NCBI RefSeq assembly: GCF_011046245.1
Contig: NZ_CP049241.1
Location: 2,992,001-3,056,000 of the forward strand
DNA: 64,000 bases
From: Allorhizobium pseudoryzae
GTDB taxonomy: Bacteria; Pseudomonadota; Alphaproteobacteria; Rhizobiales; Rhizobiaceae
Reading direction: 5' to 3'
Position 1 is the stretch's first letter. Each line of letters opens with the position of its first letter. Shown here one piece after another: positions 29,429-38,165 of the stretch. Below the pieces are notes generated by a model that did no database searches, was not told where the DNA came from, and was given only the letters and a program-made list of their open reading frames with translations. The position numbers and the translations under genes are program-made.

Positions 29429-30925
29429 GTGAGTGAGTGCACCGTGCTGACCAATCTCAACACAACATCCTTTTCCAAGGGTGGCGCCTCGTTTTTGAAG
29501 ACGGCCATGGGTTATCTTGTTGGCCTTGTCGCCCTCTCGATGATTGCGAGCAGTCCCGCGCTGGCGAATCCCAAATATGCCGGCATCGTGGTCGATGCAA
29601 AAACGGGCAAGGTTCTCTACAGCGAAGATGCCGATTCCCTTCGTTATCCCGCGTCCCTGACCAAGATGATGACGCTCTACCTGACCTTCGAGGCGCTGGA
29701 GAGTGGCCGCATCACGCTTGATTCCCGCGTGCCGGTTTCCGCCCACGCGGCAGCGGAACCGCCGACCAAGCTTGGCGTGCGGGCCGGCGGATCGGTCACC
29801 GTCGAGCAGGCCATCAAGGCGCTCATCACCCGCTCGGCCAATGACATGGCAACCGCGCTTGCGGAATTTGTCGGTGGCTCCGAGGCCCGCTTCGCGCAGC
29901 TGATGACAAACAAGGCGCGGGCGCTCGGCATGACGCGCACCACCTACCGCAATGCGAATGGTCTTCCCAATACCGCGCAGATGACGACCGCACGCGACCA
30001 GGCCCGCCTCGGCATCGCGCTGCGCCAGCATTTCCCGCAGTATTATCCCTATTTCTCGATCCGCTCCTTCCAGTTCGGCAAGCAGACGATCGGCAACCAT
30101 AACCGGCTGCTCGGCTCCGTAAACGGCGTCGACGGGATCAAGACCGGATACACGCGTGCTTCCGGCTTCAACCTCGTCACCTCGGCGCAGGCCGATGGTC
30201 GTTCCGTCGTCGGTGTTGTGATGGGCGGGACCAGCGGTGGCGCTCGGGATGCGCAGATGCGCAAGCTGATTGCCACCTACATGCCGAAGGCCTCGACTGG
30301 CCGTGGCAGCAACCTGATCGCGGAAGTCCGCACGCCGTCTCTTCCGGCCACCTCTGTTCCGGTTCCCGTGCAGCCCGAGGCATCCCGTGCCGTGGTCGCC
30401 GCAAGCCAGGAGGTCGCGTCGATCGAACCTTCGGTGTCCGTTCCGGTGCCAGCCGGTCGTTACGACGACAAGCTCCCGGGCGCTGCTGCCTATGCTTCCG
30501 AACCGAAGCGCAACGGCGCAGCTGCCGCCGTGACCGCAGCGATGACGGCCTCCCCGAGCGTCGGCGTGCCGACACCGGCTCCGGCCTACATGCCTCCGGT
30601 GCGCGAGCAGGCTGCCGTCGAGACCGACAAGGTGACGACCGCATCGACCCGCAAGAGCGAGATCAAGACAGAAACACCTTCGGGTTGGGTCATCCAGATC
30701 GGCGTGTCCGCCGATCACGGTGCAGCCATGGAACTCCTGCACAGTGCGCAGGATAAGGGCGGTCAGGTATTGCGTACCGCCAAACCCTTTGCGGTTGCCG
30801 TCAACAGCGGCGGCAGCCAGCTCTATCGCGCCCGTTTTGGTGGCTTCGGCGACCAGAAGGATGCGATCAACGCCTGCAACGCCTTGAAGAAGAAGGGCGT
30901 GTCCTGCTGGGCATCCCAACAGTAA
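29429..30925 (+). CDS. D-alanyl-D-alanine carboxypeptidase with SPOR domain
   Basis: A 498-residue PBP5-family enzyme that trims peptidoglycan stem peptides. A signal peptide ends near Ala46. The active site has Ser76-Lys79 (ASLTKMM), Ser136-Ala137-Asn138 (RSAND) and Lys238-Thr239-Gly240 (GIKTGYT). A Pro/Ala/Val-rich linker (about 290-410) leads to a C-terminal SPOR domain (about 415-495) that binds septal peptidoglycan, suggesting action at division or poles. The start is GTG 29429 or GTG 29444. A strong terminator follows. Confidence 0.93.
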   Translation: MSECTVLTNLNTTSFSKGGASFLKTAMGYLVGLVALSMIASSPALANPKYAGIVVDAKTGKVLYSEDADSLRYPASLTKMMTLYLTFEALESGRITLDSRVPVSAHAAAEPPTKLGVRAGGSVTVEQAIKALITRSANDMATALAEFVGGSEARFAQLMTNKARALGMTRTTYRNANGLPNTAQMTTARDQARLGIALRQHFPQYYPYFSIRSFQFGKQTIGNHNRLLGSVNGVDGIKTGYTRASGFNLVTSAQADGRSVVGVVMGGTSGGARDAQMRKLIATYMPKASTGRGSNLIAEVRTPSLPATSVPVPVQPEASRAVVAASQEVASIEPSVSVPVPAGRYDDKLPGAAAYASEPKRNGAAAAVTAAMTASPSVGVPTPAPAYMPPVREQAAVETDKVTTASTRKSEIKTETPSGWVIQIGVSADHGAAMELLHSAQDKGGQVLRTAKPFAVAVNSGGSQLYRARFGGFGDQKDAINACNALKKKGVSCWASQQ

Positions 30926-30935
30926 GTGAATGAGC

Positions 30936-30962
30936 AGACGGGCCGGTCCTGCCGGCCCGTCT
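30936..30962 (+). terminator. Rho-independent terminator after the carboxypeptidase gene
   Basis: Perfect 11-bp stem AGACGGGCCGG/CCGGCCCGTCT with a 5-nt loop, 11 bp after the stop codon. Confidence 0.75.
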
Positions 30963-31019
30963 GTCGGGCTTTCGCCCAAGTTAAGATCCTCGATTTGTTT
31001 TGCGTTACGAGGTCATCAC

Positions 31020-31289
31020 ATGGCAATGAACGAGAATAATCTCGATTTCCCGCTGCCGGCGGGAAGCGAGACCAAGATCAGGGGCAGCGGCCTGCATCCG
31101 CTGCATGAGGCAGCGCTGAGGCTTGCCGGCCTCGGAATCCATCGTCCGAAGGAGCGTACGCGTGATCTCGTGACGTTGCTTTTGTCGCACGGCGCACGGG
31201 CGTGGCGGCATTCCCAGCCGGAAGCACGCATCTACATGCATCTGTCGCCGAAGGCCGGACGGCTGCCGATACGGCTGAAGCTCCGGTAA
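31020..31289 (+). CDS. Hypothetical 89-residue basic protein
   Basis: Small soluble protein without a recognised family. ATG 31020 has GAGG 7-8 bp upstream; a longer frame from 30930 runs through the terminator and is rejected. The C-terminal two thirds are rich in Arg, His and Leu (ERTRDLVTLLLSHGARAWRH), with no membrane segment. It ends just before a bidirectional terminator shared with the DUF1489 gene. Codon use looks like its neighbours, so it is likely real. Confidence 0.6.
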   Translation: MAMNENNLDFPLPAGSETKIRGSGLHPLHEAALRLAGLGIHRPKERTRDLVTLLLSHGARAWRHSQPEARIYMHLSPKAGRLPIRLKLR

Positions 31290-31304
31290 ATTGTAACGTC
31301 CCGA

Positions 31305-31326
31305 AAAGGCGCCTGCGGGCGCCTTT
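31305..31326. terminator. Bidirectional terminator
   Basis: Perfect 9-bp stem AAAGGCGCC/GGCGCCTTT with loop TGCG, followed by TCT on + and by TTCGGG on -. It lies between the convergent 31020 and DUF1489 genes. Confidence 0.75.
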
Positions 31327-31331
31327 CTCGA

Positions 31332-31769
31332 TTAGAGCAGTCCGAGATCGGCAAGCTCGCGCCTCAAGTCTTCCGGCATAGCGGCGGCATCGTCGCCAAT
31401 CGAGGCCAAATCCTTCGGCGCATCCTCTGCCGTCAGGTACCGCCAGCCCTGGAAGGGCCGCTTCGGCTGCGGCACGGTCTCGATGATTTCCGGCCCGAGC
31501 ACGAGATGGCAACGACCGATGCCATCCGCGCCGGTGAAGGTTTCGATGCCGAGCAGCGGCTGGCGTGCGCTCACCTGCCCCTTGATGACCCAATACAGCG
31601 AACCCCCGTTCAGCAGTTCATCGACCCGCTTCGGCACCATGCGGGTGGTGTGGGTGGTATGCGGTTCAAGGCCGGCGGCCATCGCCGTCAGCGATCGCTC
31701 GCTCACCCAATCCCGGAGATCCTGGATCGAATCGGCACCGACGCAGAGTTTCAACAGATGAAGTGTCAT
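31332..31769 (-). CDS. DUF1489 family protein
   Basis: A 145-residue alphaproteobacterial protein. The start MTLHLLKLCVG at 31769 is the conserved N-terminus, so the 14-residue extension to 31811 is not used. Conserved-looking segments are TTRMVPKRVDELLNGGSLYWVIKG (about 40-63), TFTGADGIGRCHLVLGPEIIET and FQGWRYL. The function is unknown; the family often sits near core genes. It lies 57 bp downstream of the L-serine dehydratase gene on the same strand. Confidence 0.85.
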   Translation of the reverse strand: MTLHLLKLCVGADSIQDLRDWVSERSLTAMAAGLEPHTTHTTRMVPKRVDELLNGGSLYWVIKGQVSARQPLLGIETFTGADGIGRCHLVLGPEIIETVPQPKRPFQGWRYLTAEDAPKDLASIGDDAAAMPEDLRRELADLGLL

Positions 31770-31826
31770 GGCGCGGTTGAAAACCGATCCGCGCCTTTGG
31801 TCAAGGCCCAAGCCGCGCCTTGTCCA

Positions 31827-33230
31827 TCAACATTCCACGACATTGACCGCGAGACCGCCCGTGGATGTCTCCTTGTATTTCTCGCTCATGTCGTGACCGG
31901 TCTGTCGCATCGTCTCGATCGCGGCATCCAGCGGCACGAAATGCGCTCCGTCGCCTTTGAGGGCGAGCGAGGCTGCCGTGACGGCCTTCACCGCGCCCAG
32001 CGCGTTGCGTTCGATGCAGGGCACCTGAACGAGACCGGCCACCGGATCGCAGGTCATGCCGAGATGATGCTCGAGCGCGATCTCGGCGGCGTTTTCGATC
32101 TGCTCGGGCGAACCGTCCATGACGGCGGCAAGGCCCGCAGCCGCCATGGCTGCCGCAGAGCCCACCTCGCCCTGACAGCCGACCTCGGCGCCGGAGATCG
32201 AGGCATTGTGCTTGATGATACCGCCGACGGCGGCCGACGTCAGCAGGAAGGTGCGGATATCCTCCTGGCTCGCATCGTCGTGGAAGTGGAGATAATAGCG
32301 GATGGTGGCGGGGATGACGCCGGCCGCACCATTGGTCGGCGCTGTCACCACCCGTCCGCCGCCGGCATTTTCCTCGTTCACGGCCATGGCATAGACAGAC
32401 AGCCAGTCATTGGCGAGCAGCGGATTGAGCCGGTTGCTTCTGACATCCGCCTTGAGCTTGTCGTGGATCGACTTGGCGCGTCGGCGCACCTTCAGCCCGC
32501 CCGGCATGATGCCCTCGACCTTCAGTCCCCGGTCGATGCAGCTGTTCATCGCCTCCCAGATCCGGTCGAGACCGGCGTTCAGGTCGGGCTCGCTCATGCG
32601 GGTCAGTTCGTTCGCCCGTTTCATGTCGGCAATGGCAAGGCCCGAGGCGCGGGCCATGTCGAGCATCTGGCGGGCCGTGGCAAACGGATAGGGCACGCGG
32701 TCGCTACCGGCCTGCGTGCTGCCGCGCATGGCCTCCAGTTCGGTGTCGGTGACGACGAAGCCGCCGCCGATCGAATAGTAGATCCGCTTCAAGAGCAGCC
32801 GTCCGTCCTTGTCGAGGGCGGAAAAGCTCATGCCGTTCGCATGCCCCGGCAGGGCCTGCTTTTTGTCAAAGACGAGATCGGTTGCCGGCTGGAAGAGGTA
32901 ACCGGCGGGGGGATGGCCATGCGGCGTCGCACGGCCGCTGCGTTCCACCGTTTCGATGATGGCGTCCATCCGATCCGGATCGACGCTGTCCGGCCGCTCG
33001 CCCGTGAGACCCAAAATGACCGCCCTGCCCGTTCCGTGGCCGATGCCGGTGAACGCGAGCGAACCGTGCAGGCTGACCTGCAGAGAAGCCACGCGTGCGC
33101 CCGCCGGTCTCGGCCAGTCATCTGAGAGGACAAGATCGAGAAACCGGTTCGCCGCCGACATCGGCCCCATGGTGTGGGAACTGGACGGACCGACGCCGAT
33201 CTTGAAGACGTCAAAGACGGAAAGAAACAT
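31827..33230 (-). CDS. sdaA: L-serine ammonia-lyase (single-chain, iron-sulfur)
   Basis: Deaminates L-serine to pyruvate and ammonia. The 467-residue protein has the N-terminal SDH_beta domain ([13 protein letters not shown] near 12-24) and the C-terminal SDH_alpha domain. Fe-S ligands are probable cysteines in [13 protein letters not shown] and in the [16 protein letters not shown] segment. ATG 33230 begins [14 protein letters not shown], the standard start. The gene is oriented toward DUF1489. Its serine substrate connects loosely with the glycine cleavage genes far downstream. Confidence 0.95.
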   Translation of the reverse strand: MFLSVFDVFKIGVGPSSSHTMGPMSAANRFLDLVLSDDWPRPAGARVASLQVSLHGSLAFTGIGHGTGRAVILGLTGERPDSVDPDRMDAIIETVERSGRATPHGHPPAGYLFQPATDLVFDKKQALPGHANGMSFSALDKDGRLLLKRIYYSIGGGFVVTDTELEAMRGSTQAGSDRVPYPFATARQMLDMARASGLAIADMKRANELTRMSEPDLNAGLDRIWEAMNSCIDRGLKVEGIMPGGLKVRRRAKSIHDKLKADVRSNRLNPLLANDWLSVYAMAVNEENAGGGRVVTAPTNGAAGVIPATIRYYLHFHDDASQEDIRTFLLTSAAVGGIIKHNASISGAEVGCQGEVGSAAAMAAAGLAAVMDGSPEQIENAAEIALEHHLGMTCDPVAGLVQVPCIERNALGAVKAVTAASLALKGDGAHFVPLDAAIETMRQTGHDMSEKYKETSTGGLAVNVVEC

Positions 33231-33398
33231 GGGGGGCGATTCCTGGGTGGCAGAGGGGTCTAAACTACCTCGCCTCCCTCCACTGTCCAGCCGCCTGACC
33301 GACATCAGCGGTCAACGGAAACGACACGCAATACCGCCATGGGGCAGGTATCGGTCAAAGGTGGCGGGGAGACGACAGGAATGCAGTGGGACGGATGA

Positions 33399-33500
33399 TC
33401 AGATGGTACCGAAAAGATAGGCCAGCGCCAGTACACCGGCAAAGCCACAGAGTGCCTTCACGGTGACGCCCCAGCAGGACTTCTGTACAGTGTCTTCCAT
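33399..33500 (-). CDS. 33-residue single-pass membrane microprotein
   Basis: A very short gene with good signals: TGGAGCAATT immediately precedes the ATG at 33500, and the frame ends TGA at 33399. The product starts with a charged MEDTVQKSCWG, then one hydrophobic helix (about 14-31, VKALCGFAGVLALAYLFG), with two cysteines. A full TTAA-N7-TTAA box lies 45 bp upstream. No homologue is recalled. It lies in the gap between sdaA and the DUF599 gene. Confidence 0.55.
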   Translation of the reverse strand: MEDTVQKSCWGVTVKALCGFAGVLALAYLFGTI

Positions 33501-33544
33501 AATTGCTCCAGTTGCGGCCGCGGCGTAGAGTGCCGCGCAAGCCC

Positions 33545-33559
33545 TTAACCGTATATTAA
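33545..33559 (-). promoter_or_regulatory. CtrA-type box upstream of the microprotein gene
   Basis: Exact TTAA-N7-TTAA (TTAA, CCGTATA, TTAA), 45 bp upstream of the microprotein ATG. The symmetric layout could serve either strand, but the nearest start is the minus-strand microprotein; the + strand DUF599 gene begins 213 bp away. Confidence 0.45.
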
Positions 33560-33771
33560 TGACGTTCACATTTCGCAACTGCAAAAATTGACACATTCAC
33601 AGCTGCGCTGGCCTTTGTGCACAGGTGTTCACGCAATGCAAGGGCAAGGCCGCCACAATCCGGCCCAGATGGTAAACGGCAACCGCTTGAGATCATCGTC
33701 GTCCTGACGCATAGGATGATGGTGAACCCTCACGGTTCCCTGTTGTTGACCCTCATTCTGGCGCTCCTCCC

Positions 33772-34476
33772 ATGACCCTTGCCGATTATCTTGCGCTTGG
33801 CCTGTTTGCTGTCTTGTGGCTCGGCTATTCCTGGCTGACCAGTGGCGAGCCGGTCCTGCCGCGTCCCAGTCTCAATCAGGCGATGGCGGAGCGGCGCCGC
33901 CAGTGGATCTACAATTCGCTCGGCCGCGACCTGAAAATGATCGACACGCAGATCATGGCGGGCCTGCAGAACGGCACCGCCTTTTTCGCCTCCACCTCGA
34001 TCTTCGCGATCGGCGGCTGCTTTGCGCTGCTGGGCGCCACTGATCAGGTCGATGCCGTCTTCCGCGACCTCGCTTTCGTCAGCTACAGCGGCCGTGCCGC
34101 CTTCGAGGCGAAGGTCGTCGGTCTGACGGCCTTGTTCGGCTATTCCTTCTTCAAGTTCGGCTGGTCCTACCGCCTGTTCAACTACTGCACGATCCTGTTC
34201 GGCGGCCTGCCGATGTCGGCGGAATACAGGGCCGATCCAGACACTGCCAAGCGTGATGCGGAACGGGTGATCCGGATGAACATCATTGCGGCCCGCCACT
34301 TCAACGCCGGCCTCCGCACGATTTTTTTGTCGATCGGCTATCTCGGCTGGTTCATCGGGCCCTACATGTTCATGGCATCGACCCTTTTTGTGATCATCGT
34401 TCTGACACGAAGGCAGTTTTTCTCCGAGGCAAGGCTTGCCCTGATGGACGAGTCGGTACGCCGCGCCAAGACATAA
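33772..34476 (+). CDS. DUF599 family membrane protein
   Basis: A 234-residue inner-membrane protein with about four hydrophobic segments (about 5-20, 70-88, 110-130, 180-205). The family signature QWIYNSLGRDLKMIDTQIMAGLQNG and the later AARHFNAGLRTIFLS are present. No catalytic motif is visible and the function is unknown. It is followed after 9 bp by the DUF1624 gene with a TTG start, so the two form a transcriptional pair. Confidence 0.85.
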   Translation: MTLADYLALGLFAVLWLGYSWLTSGEPVLPRPSLNQAMAERRRQWIYNSLGRDLKMIDTQIMAGLQNGTAFFASTSIFAIGGCFALLGATDQVDAVFRDLAFVSYSGRAAFEAKVVGLTALFGYSFFKFGWSYRLFNYCTILFGGLPMSAEYRADPDTAKRDAERVIRMNIIAARHFNAGLRTIFLSIGYLGWFIGPYMFMASTLFVIIVLTRRQFFSEARLALMDESVRRAKT

Positions 34477-34485
34477 GGAAATCCG

Positions 34486-35484
34486 TTGTCCTCTCCCGAT
34501 ACGCCTCCCGGCATGCTGCGCACGCCGCGCATCCCGCTGATCGATACGCTGCGCGGCGTCGCGCTCATTGCGATGGCCTCCTACCACTTCACCTGGGATC
34601 TTGAATTCTTCGGCTATCTGGAACCGGGAACGGCGACGGAAGGCGGCTGGAAGATCTATGCGCGGTTTATCGCCTCGAGCTTCCTCTTCCTCGTCGGCAT
34701 CAGCCTTGTGCTCGCGCACCGGCCGGCCATCCGCTGGAAGCCGTTCGGCCGCCGGCTTGGCATGGTGGCGGCAGCGGCAGCCGTGATCAGCATCGGGACC
34801 TTCATCGCTCTGCCGCAGGAATGGATCTTCTTCGGCATCCTGCATGCCATCACCGTATCGAGCCTGATTGCGCTGGCTTTCCTGCCGCTCCCGTCGCTCA
34901 TGACCGCCCTCGCCGCCATCGGCATTCTGATCGCCTTCGTCATCGACGGCTGGGTGATGCCGGGCGTGCTGCGATCGTCCGTCTTTGATCCGCGCGCTCT
35001 GGCCTGGATCGGGCTCGCGGAGACACCGCCGCGCTCCAATGATTTCGTGCCGCTGTTTCCCTGGCTGGCCGCCGTGCTGGCCGGCGTTGCCGTTGCCGGC
35101 CTTTTGCAACGGCATGGCGGTTTCCAGCGTCTGCAATCCTGGCAGCAGAGACCGAACATCCTGACGCGTGCCGGCCAGCACAGTCTCGTCTTCTATCTGG
35201 TGCACCAGCCGGTGTTGATCGGCATCGTCTACCTGGCAAGCCTCGTTGCGCCGCCGCCCGCCCCCGATCCGATCGAAAGCTACAATCGCAGTTGTGAGGC
35301 CAGTTGCACCACGGGCGGCAACGACGCGGGGCTTTGCCAGCGTTTTTGCGCCTGCACGGGAGAGAAGCTGGTGGCGCAGTCCCTGTTTGAACCCATGCAG
35401 CGGCGTGAGATCGATCCGTCCACGGATCAGCGGGTGCTCGATATTGCCGGCCAGTGCACGGCTGAGAGCATGGAAAAGCCGTGA
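34486..35484 (+). CDS. DUF1624 / heparan N-acetyltransferase-like membrane protein with Cys-rich tail
   Basis: A 332-residue polytopic protein. The DUF1624 signature IPLIDTLRGVALIAMASYHFTWDLEF (residues 16-41) holds the histidine of the family. About eight membrane helices follow, ending near 254 after SLVFYLVHQPVLIG. The last 70 residues are soluble and carry Cys270, 274, 284, 288 and 290 (C-x3-C-x9-C-x3-C-x-C). TTG 34486 is used, with AAGGAAAT upstream. Family members move acyl groups across membranes; the substrate here is unknown. Confidence 0.8.
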   Translation: MSSPDTPPGMLRTPRIPLIDTLRGVALIAMASYHFTWDLEFFGYLEPGTATEGGWKIYARFIASSFLFLVGISLVLAHRPAIRWKPFGRRLGMVAAAAAVISIGTFIALPQEWIFFGILHAITVSSLIALAFLPLPSLMTALAAIGILIAFVIDGWVMPGVLRSSVFDPRALAWIGLAETPPRSNDFVPLFPWLAAVLAGVAVAGLLQRHGGFQRLQSWQQRPNILTRAGQHSLVFYLVHQPVLIGIVYLASLVAPPPAPDPIESYNRSCEASCTTGGNDAGLCQRFCACTGEKLVAQSLFEPMQRREIDPSTDQRVLDIAGQCTAESMEKP

Positions 35485-35515
35485 GGGATGATCGCTGACA
35501 CCCGGTTCGGGATCG

Positions 35516-35902
35516 TCAGGTCCCGACGCCGATTTCCGCCAGGCGAGTGAGGCATGCCTCCTCGACCTGGTCGAGTTCGGCGAGCGTCTCTTCGATGTCC
35601 TTGCGCTTCTGGCGCAATTCGTCCCGCTTCTGATCCACGTGCTTCATCAGCATCTTGAGCTGGCCAAGCTCGCCGGGCGGCTCCTTGTAGACCTGGATGA
35701 TCTCGCGGATTTCGGCGATGGTGAAACCGATGCGGCGGCCTCGAAGGATTTCAAGAATCAGCCGGCGGTCGGCAGCCCGAAACAGACGCGTACGCCCCCG
35801 GCGCTCCGGGTGAATCAGGCCTTCGTCTTCGTAAAAACGCAAGGTCCGGGTCGAAACGCCGAATTCTCGTGTCAGCTCAGTGATGGTATAGTATTTTTGC
35901 AC
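35516..35902 (-). CDS. MerR family transcriptional regulator
   Basis: A 128-residue regulator with an N-terminal MerR winged helix (YYTITELTREFGVSTRTLRFYEDEGLIHP, residues 4-32) and a coiled-coil region (about 80-122). It lacks the cysteines of metal-sensing MerR proteins near the C-terminus. The form resembles the LiuR/SoxR-like short MerR proteins that regulate acyl-CoA metabolism, but that is inference. A 22-bp near-perfect palindrome lies about 30 bp upstream of its start, suggesting autoregulation. mgtE lies further upstream on the same strand. Confidence 0.88.
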   Translation of the reverse strand: MQKYYTITELTREFGVSTRTLRFYEDEGLIHPERRGRTRLFRAADRRLILEILRGRRIGFTIAEIREIIQVYKEPPGELGQLKMLMKHVDQKRDELRQKRKDIEETLAELDQVEEACLTRLAEIGVGT

Positions 35903-35931
35903 GCCAGCTTCCTCTACGACAGGAAGGCTAA

Positions 35932-35953
35932 TTGACTTTTACGTATAAGTCAA
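35932..35953 (-). promoter_or_regulatory. MerR-type palindromic operator
   Basis: A 22-bp dyad with arms TTGACTT and AAGTCAA around a TACGTA core, having only one mismatch. It lies in the gap between mgtE and the MerR gene, 30 bp from the MerR ATG, and fits a symmetric activator/repressor site. Confidence 0.6.
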
Positions 35954-35987
35954 TTTTTCAGCGCCTCCCGCCGAGGATCATGGCGAC

Positions 35988-37406
35988 CTAGCTGATGGCG
36001 AACCACCACGTCGCAAGGCCGAGAAACGAGAAGAAGCCGGTAATGTCGGTGACCGTCGTGACGAAGACGGCGGAGGCAACGGCGGGGTCCGCGCCGATCC
36101 GGTCCAGCAGCAGCGGGATCATGATGCCGGCCAAGGCGGCTGCCATCATGTTGATCAGCATGGCGGTTGCGATGATGCCGCCGATATTCGGATCCTGGAA
36201 CCACAGCCCGGCCGCAAGACCGATCAGTACGCCGAAGATCGCGCCGTTCAACAGTCCGACGCCCGCTTCGCGGCGGACGACGCGCCAGGCATTGTGAATG
36301 TCGAGATTGCGGGTCGCAAGCGCCCGCACCGTCACCGTCATCGTCTGGGAGCCGGCATTGCCCCCCATGCCGGCGACGATCGGCATCAGGACGGCCAGCG
36401 CCACGATCTGCTCGATGGTCGCCTCGAAGAGCGAGATGACGGACGCTGCCAAGAGCGCGGTTACAAGATTGACCAGCAGCCACGGCACACGCGAGCGGGA
36501 CGTCTCGATCGCCGAGTCCGACAGCTCTTCGTCGCCCACGCCGCCGAGGCGCATGATGTCTTCCTCGGCTTCTTCCTGGATCACGTCGACGACGTCATCG
36601 ATAGTCAGCACCCCGACCAGACGGCCGTTGTCGTCCACCACGGCCGCAGACAGAAGGTCATACTGTTCGAAAAGCTGGGCTGCCTCTTCCTGGTCCATGT
36701 CGGCGGGGATCGGATAATTCGTTTCCCGCATCACCGCCTCGATCTTCACCTGGCGCTTGGTGCGCAGGATGCGGTCGAGATCCACGACCCCCATCAGCTT
36801 GAAGGTCGGATCGATGACGAAGATCTGGGTAAAACTGTCCGGCAGATCGTCATCCTCGCGCATGTAGTCGATCGTCTGCCCGACCGTCCAGAACGGCGGC
36901 ACGGCGACGAACTCCGTCTGCATACGACGGCCGGCGGAGCTTTCCGGGTAATCGAGCGCGCGGCGCAGACGGACCCGCTCGGTGAACGGCAGCTGCGCCA
37001 GGATTTCTTCCCGGTCCTCCTTGTCGAGGTCTTCGAGAATGTAGACCGCGTCGTCCGAATCAAGCTCGCCCAGCGCAGCGGCGATCTGGGCGTTCGGCAT
37101 CTGCTCGACGATTTCGAGACGGATCGCTTCGTCCACCTCGGTGAGCGCGGTCAGGTCGAAATCATTGCCAAGCAGTTTGACGAGCGCCAGACGCAAGTCC
37201 GGCTGCATCGATTCGAGCAGGTCGCCGAGTTCCGATTCGTGCAGGCTTGCGACTTCCTGGCGGAGGAACAGGAGGTCGCGATCGGCGATCGCCGCCCCCA
37301 CCAGCGCCAGGAAGTCGGCTCGGACGGAACCGTCCTCGCCGTATATGTCATCGTGCACGTCTTCGTGATGCGAGGGGCGAACGCGGTCTTCGTCGATATT
37401 CGTCAT
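35988..37406 (-). CDS. mgtE: Magnesium transporter MgtE
   Basis: Inner-membrane Mg2+ channel of 472 residues. The N-terminal MgtE_N superhelix (about 40-150) includes LESMQPDLRLALVKLL and LEDLDKEDREEILAQLP. Two CBS motifs follow (about 160-285), and five membrane helices (about 310-470) hold the pore segment LMPIVAGMGGNAGSQTMTV. The N-terminal domains gate the pore with intracellular Mg2+. No Mg2+ riboswitch was seen in front of it. It is divergent from the degenerate deformylase gene. Confidence 0.95.
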   Translation of the reverse strand: MTNIDEDRVRPSHHEDVHDDIYGEDGSVRADFLALVGAAIADRDLLFLRQEVASLHESELGDLLESMQPDLRLALVKLLGNDFDLTALTEVDEAIRLEIVEQMPNAQIAAALGELDSDDAVYILEDLDKEDREEILAQLPFTERVRLRRALDYPESSAGRRMQTEFVAVPPFWTVGQTIDYMREDDDLPDSFTQIFVIDPTFKLMGVVDLDRILRTKRQVKIEAVMRETNYPIPADMDQEEAAQLFEQYDLLSAAVVDDNGRLVGVLTIDDVVDVIQEEAEEDIMRLGGVGDEELSDSAIETSRSRVPWLLVNLVTALLAASVISLFEATIEQIVALAVLMPIVAGMGGNAGSQTMTVTVRALATRNLDIHNAWRVVRREAGVGLLNGAIFGVLIGLAAGLWFQDPNIGGIIATAMLINMMAAALAGIMIPLLLDRIGADPAVASAVFVTTVTDITGFFSFLGLATWWFAIS

Positions 37407-37601
37407 GTCGCCGCTCCTCGAACTGTCTGCCGCCCCTCATTCCGCGCCTGCAGGATGACGGGCAAAAACCGATTGTCAACAATTGGATAGACGGAATGCT
37501 GCAAGACACCTGCACGCCCGCCGAAACCCTGCTAAAACAAGTTGAAGCGCCGGTCTAGCCATACTGATGAGACAGGCACCCTTCCCGTCGAACCCTTGCG
37601 A

Positions 37602-38102
37602 GTGCCCGTGCCCGTCCGTCCGATCCTGCGCTATCCAGATCCCCGCCTCTCTTTGTCCTGCCAGCCGGTCACGGCGTTCGATACCACATTGCAGACCCTG
37701 TGCGATGATCTTCTTCAGACAATGCGGGCGGCCCCCGGGGTCGGGATCACCGCGGCGCATGTGGGCGAACTTCTGCGGGTTTCGGTGATCCAGCTGGAGC
37801 CCGATGCGCCGCTCCTCATCCACATCAATCCGCAGATCATCTCGGCATCTGCCGAACAGCAGCGCTTTACCGAGGGAAGCGTCTCGATGCCCGGCTTCAC
37901 CGAGGAGGTGGAGCGGCCGGCCCGCATCCGCTTCGGTTTCCAGGACGTGAGCGGTGCGGCGCATGAGGCAGAGGCGGACGGATTCCTCGCCACCTGTATC
38001 CAGCACGAGATCGACCAGCTGGACGGGATCTTCTGGCTGAAGCGTCTGTCACGGCTGAAACGCGACCGGCTGATCAAGAAATGGGAGAAGCAGACACGTT
38101 AA
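37602..38102 (+). CDS. Peptide deformylase-like protein with altered active site
   Basis: About 166 residues if started at GTG 37602 (other in-frame starts: TTG 37542, TTG 37596, GTG 37608). The fold matches deformylase: RYPDPRL near 10-16, then a first motif GVGITAAH (46-53), a second EGSVSMP (91-97), and a third QHEIDQLDG (134-142). Compared with canonical deformylase, the motif-1 Gln is His53, the metal-ligand Cys is Ser93 and the second HExxH His is Gln139. It is therefore probably inactive or uses different chemistry. The neighbours give no clue. Confidence 0.8.
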   Translation: MPVPVRPILRYPDPRLSLSCQPVTAFDTTLQTLCDDLLQTMRAAPGVGITAAHVGELLRVSVIQLEPDAPLLIHINPQIISASAEQQRFTEGSVSMPGFTEEVERPARIRFGFQDVSGAAHEAEADGFLATCIQHEIDQLDGIFWLKRLSRLKRDRLIKKWEKQTR

Positions 38103-38165
38103 CGAGAGGCGCGAACTTCTGGCCCTTTGGCGCGTTATCCCGCCGATCACAGTCAGGAGACCGTT

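Noticed and set aside
29213..30979. 588-codon minus-strand ORF over the carboxypeptidase gene
   Set aside because: The opposite frame holds a signal peptide, SxxK, SxN, KTG and SPOR motifs; this frame has none.
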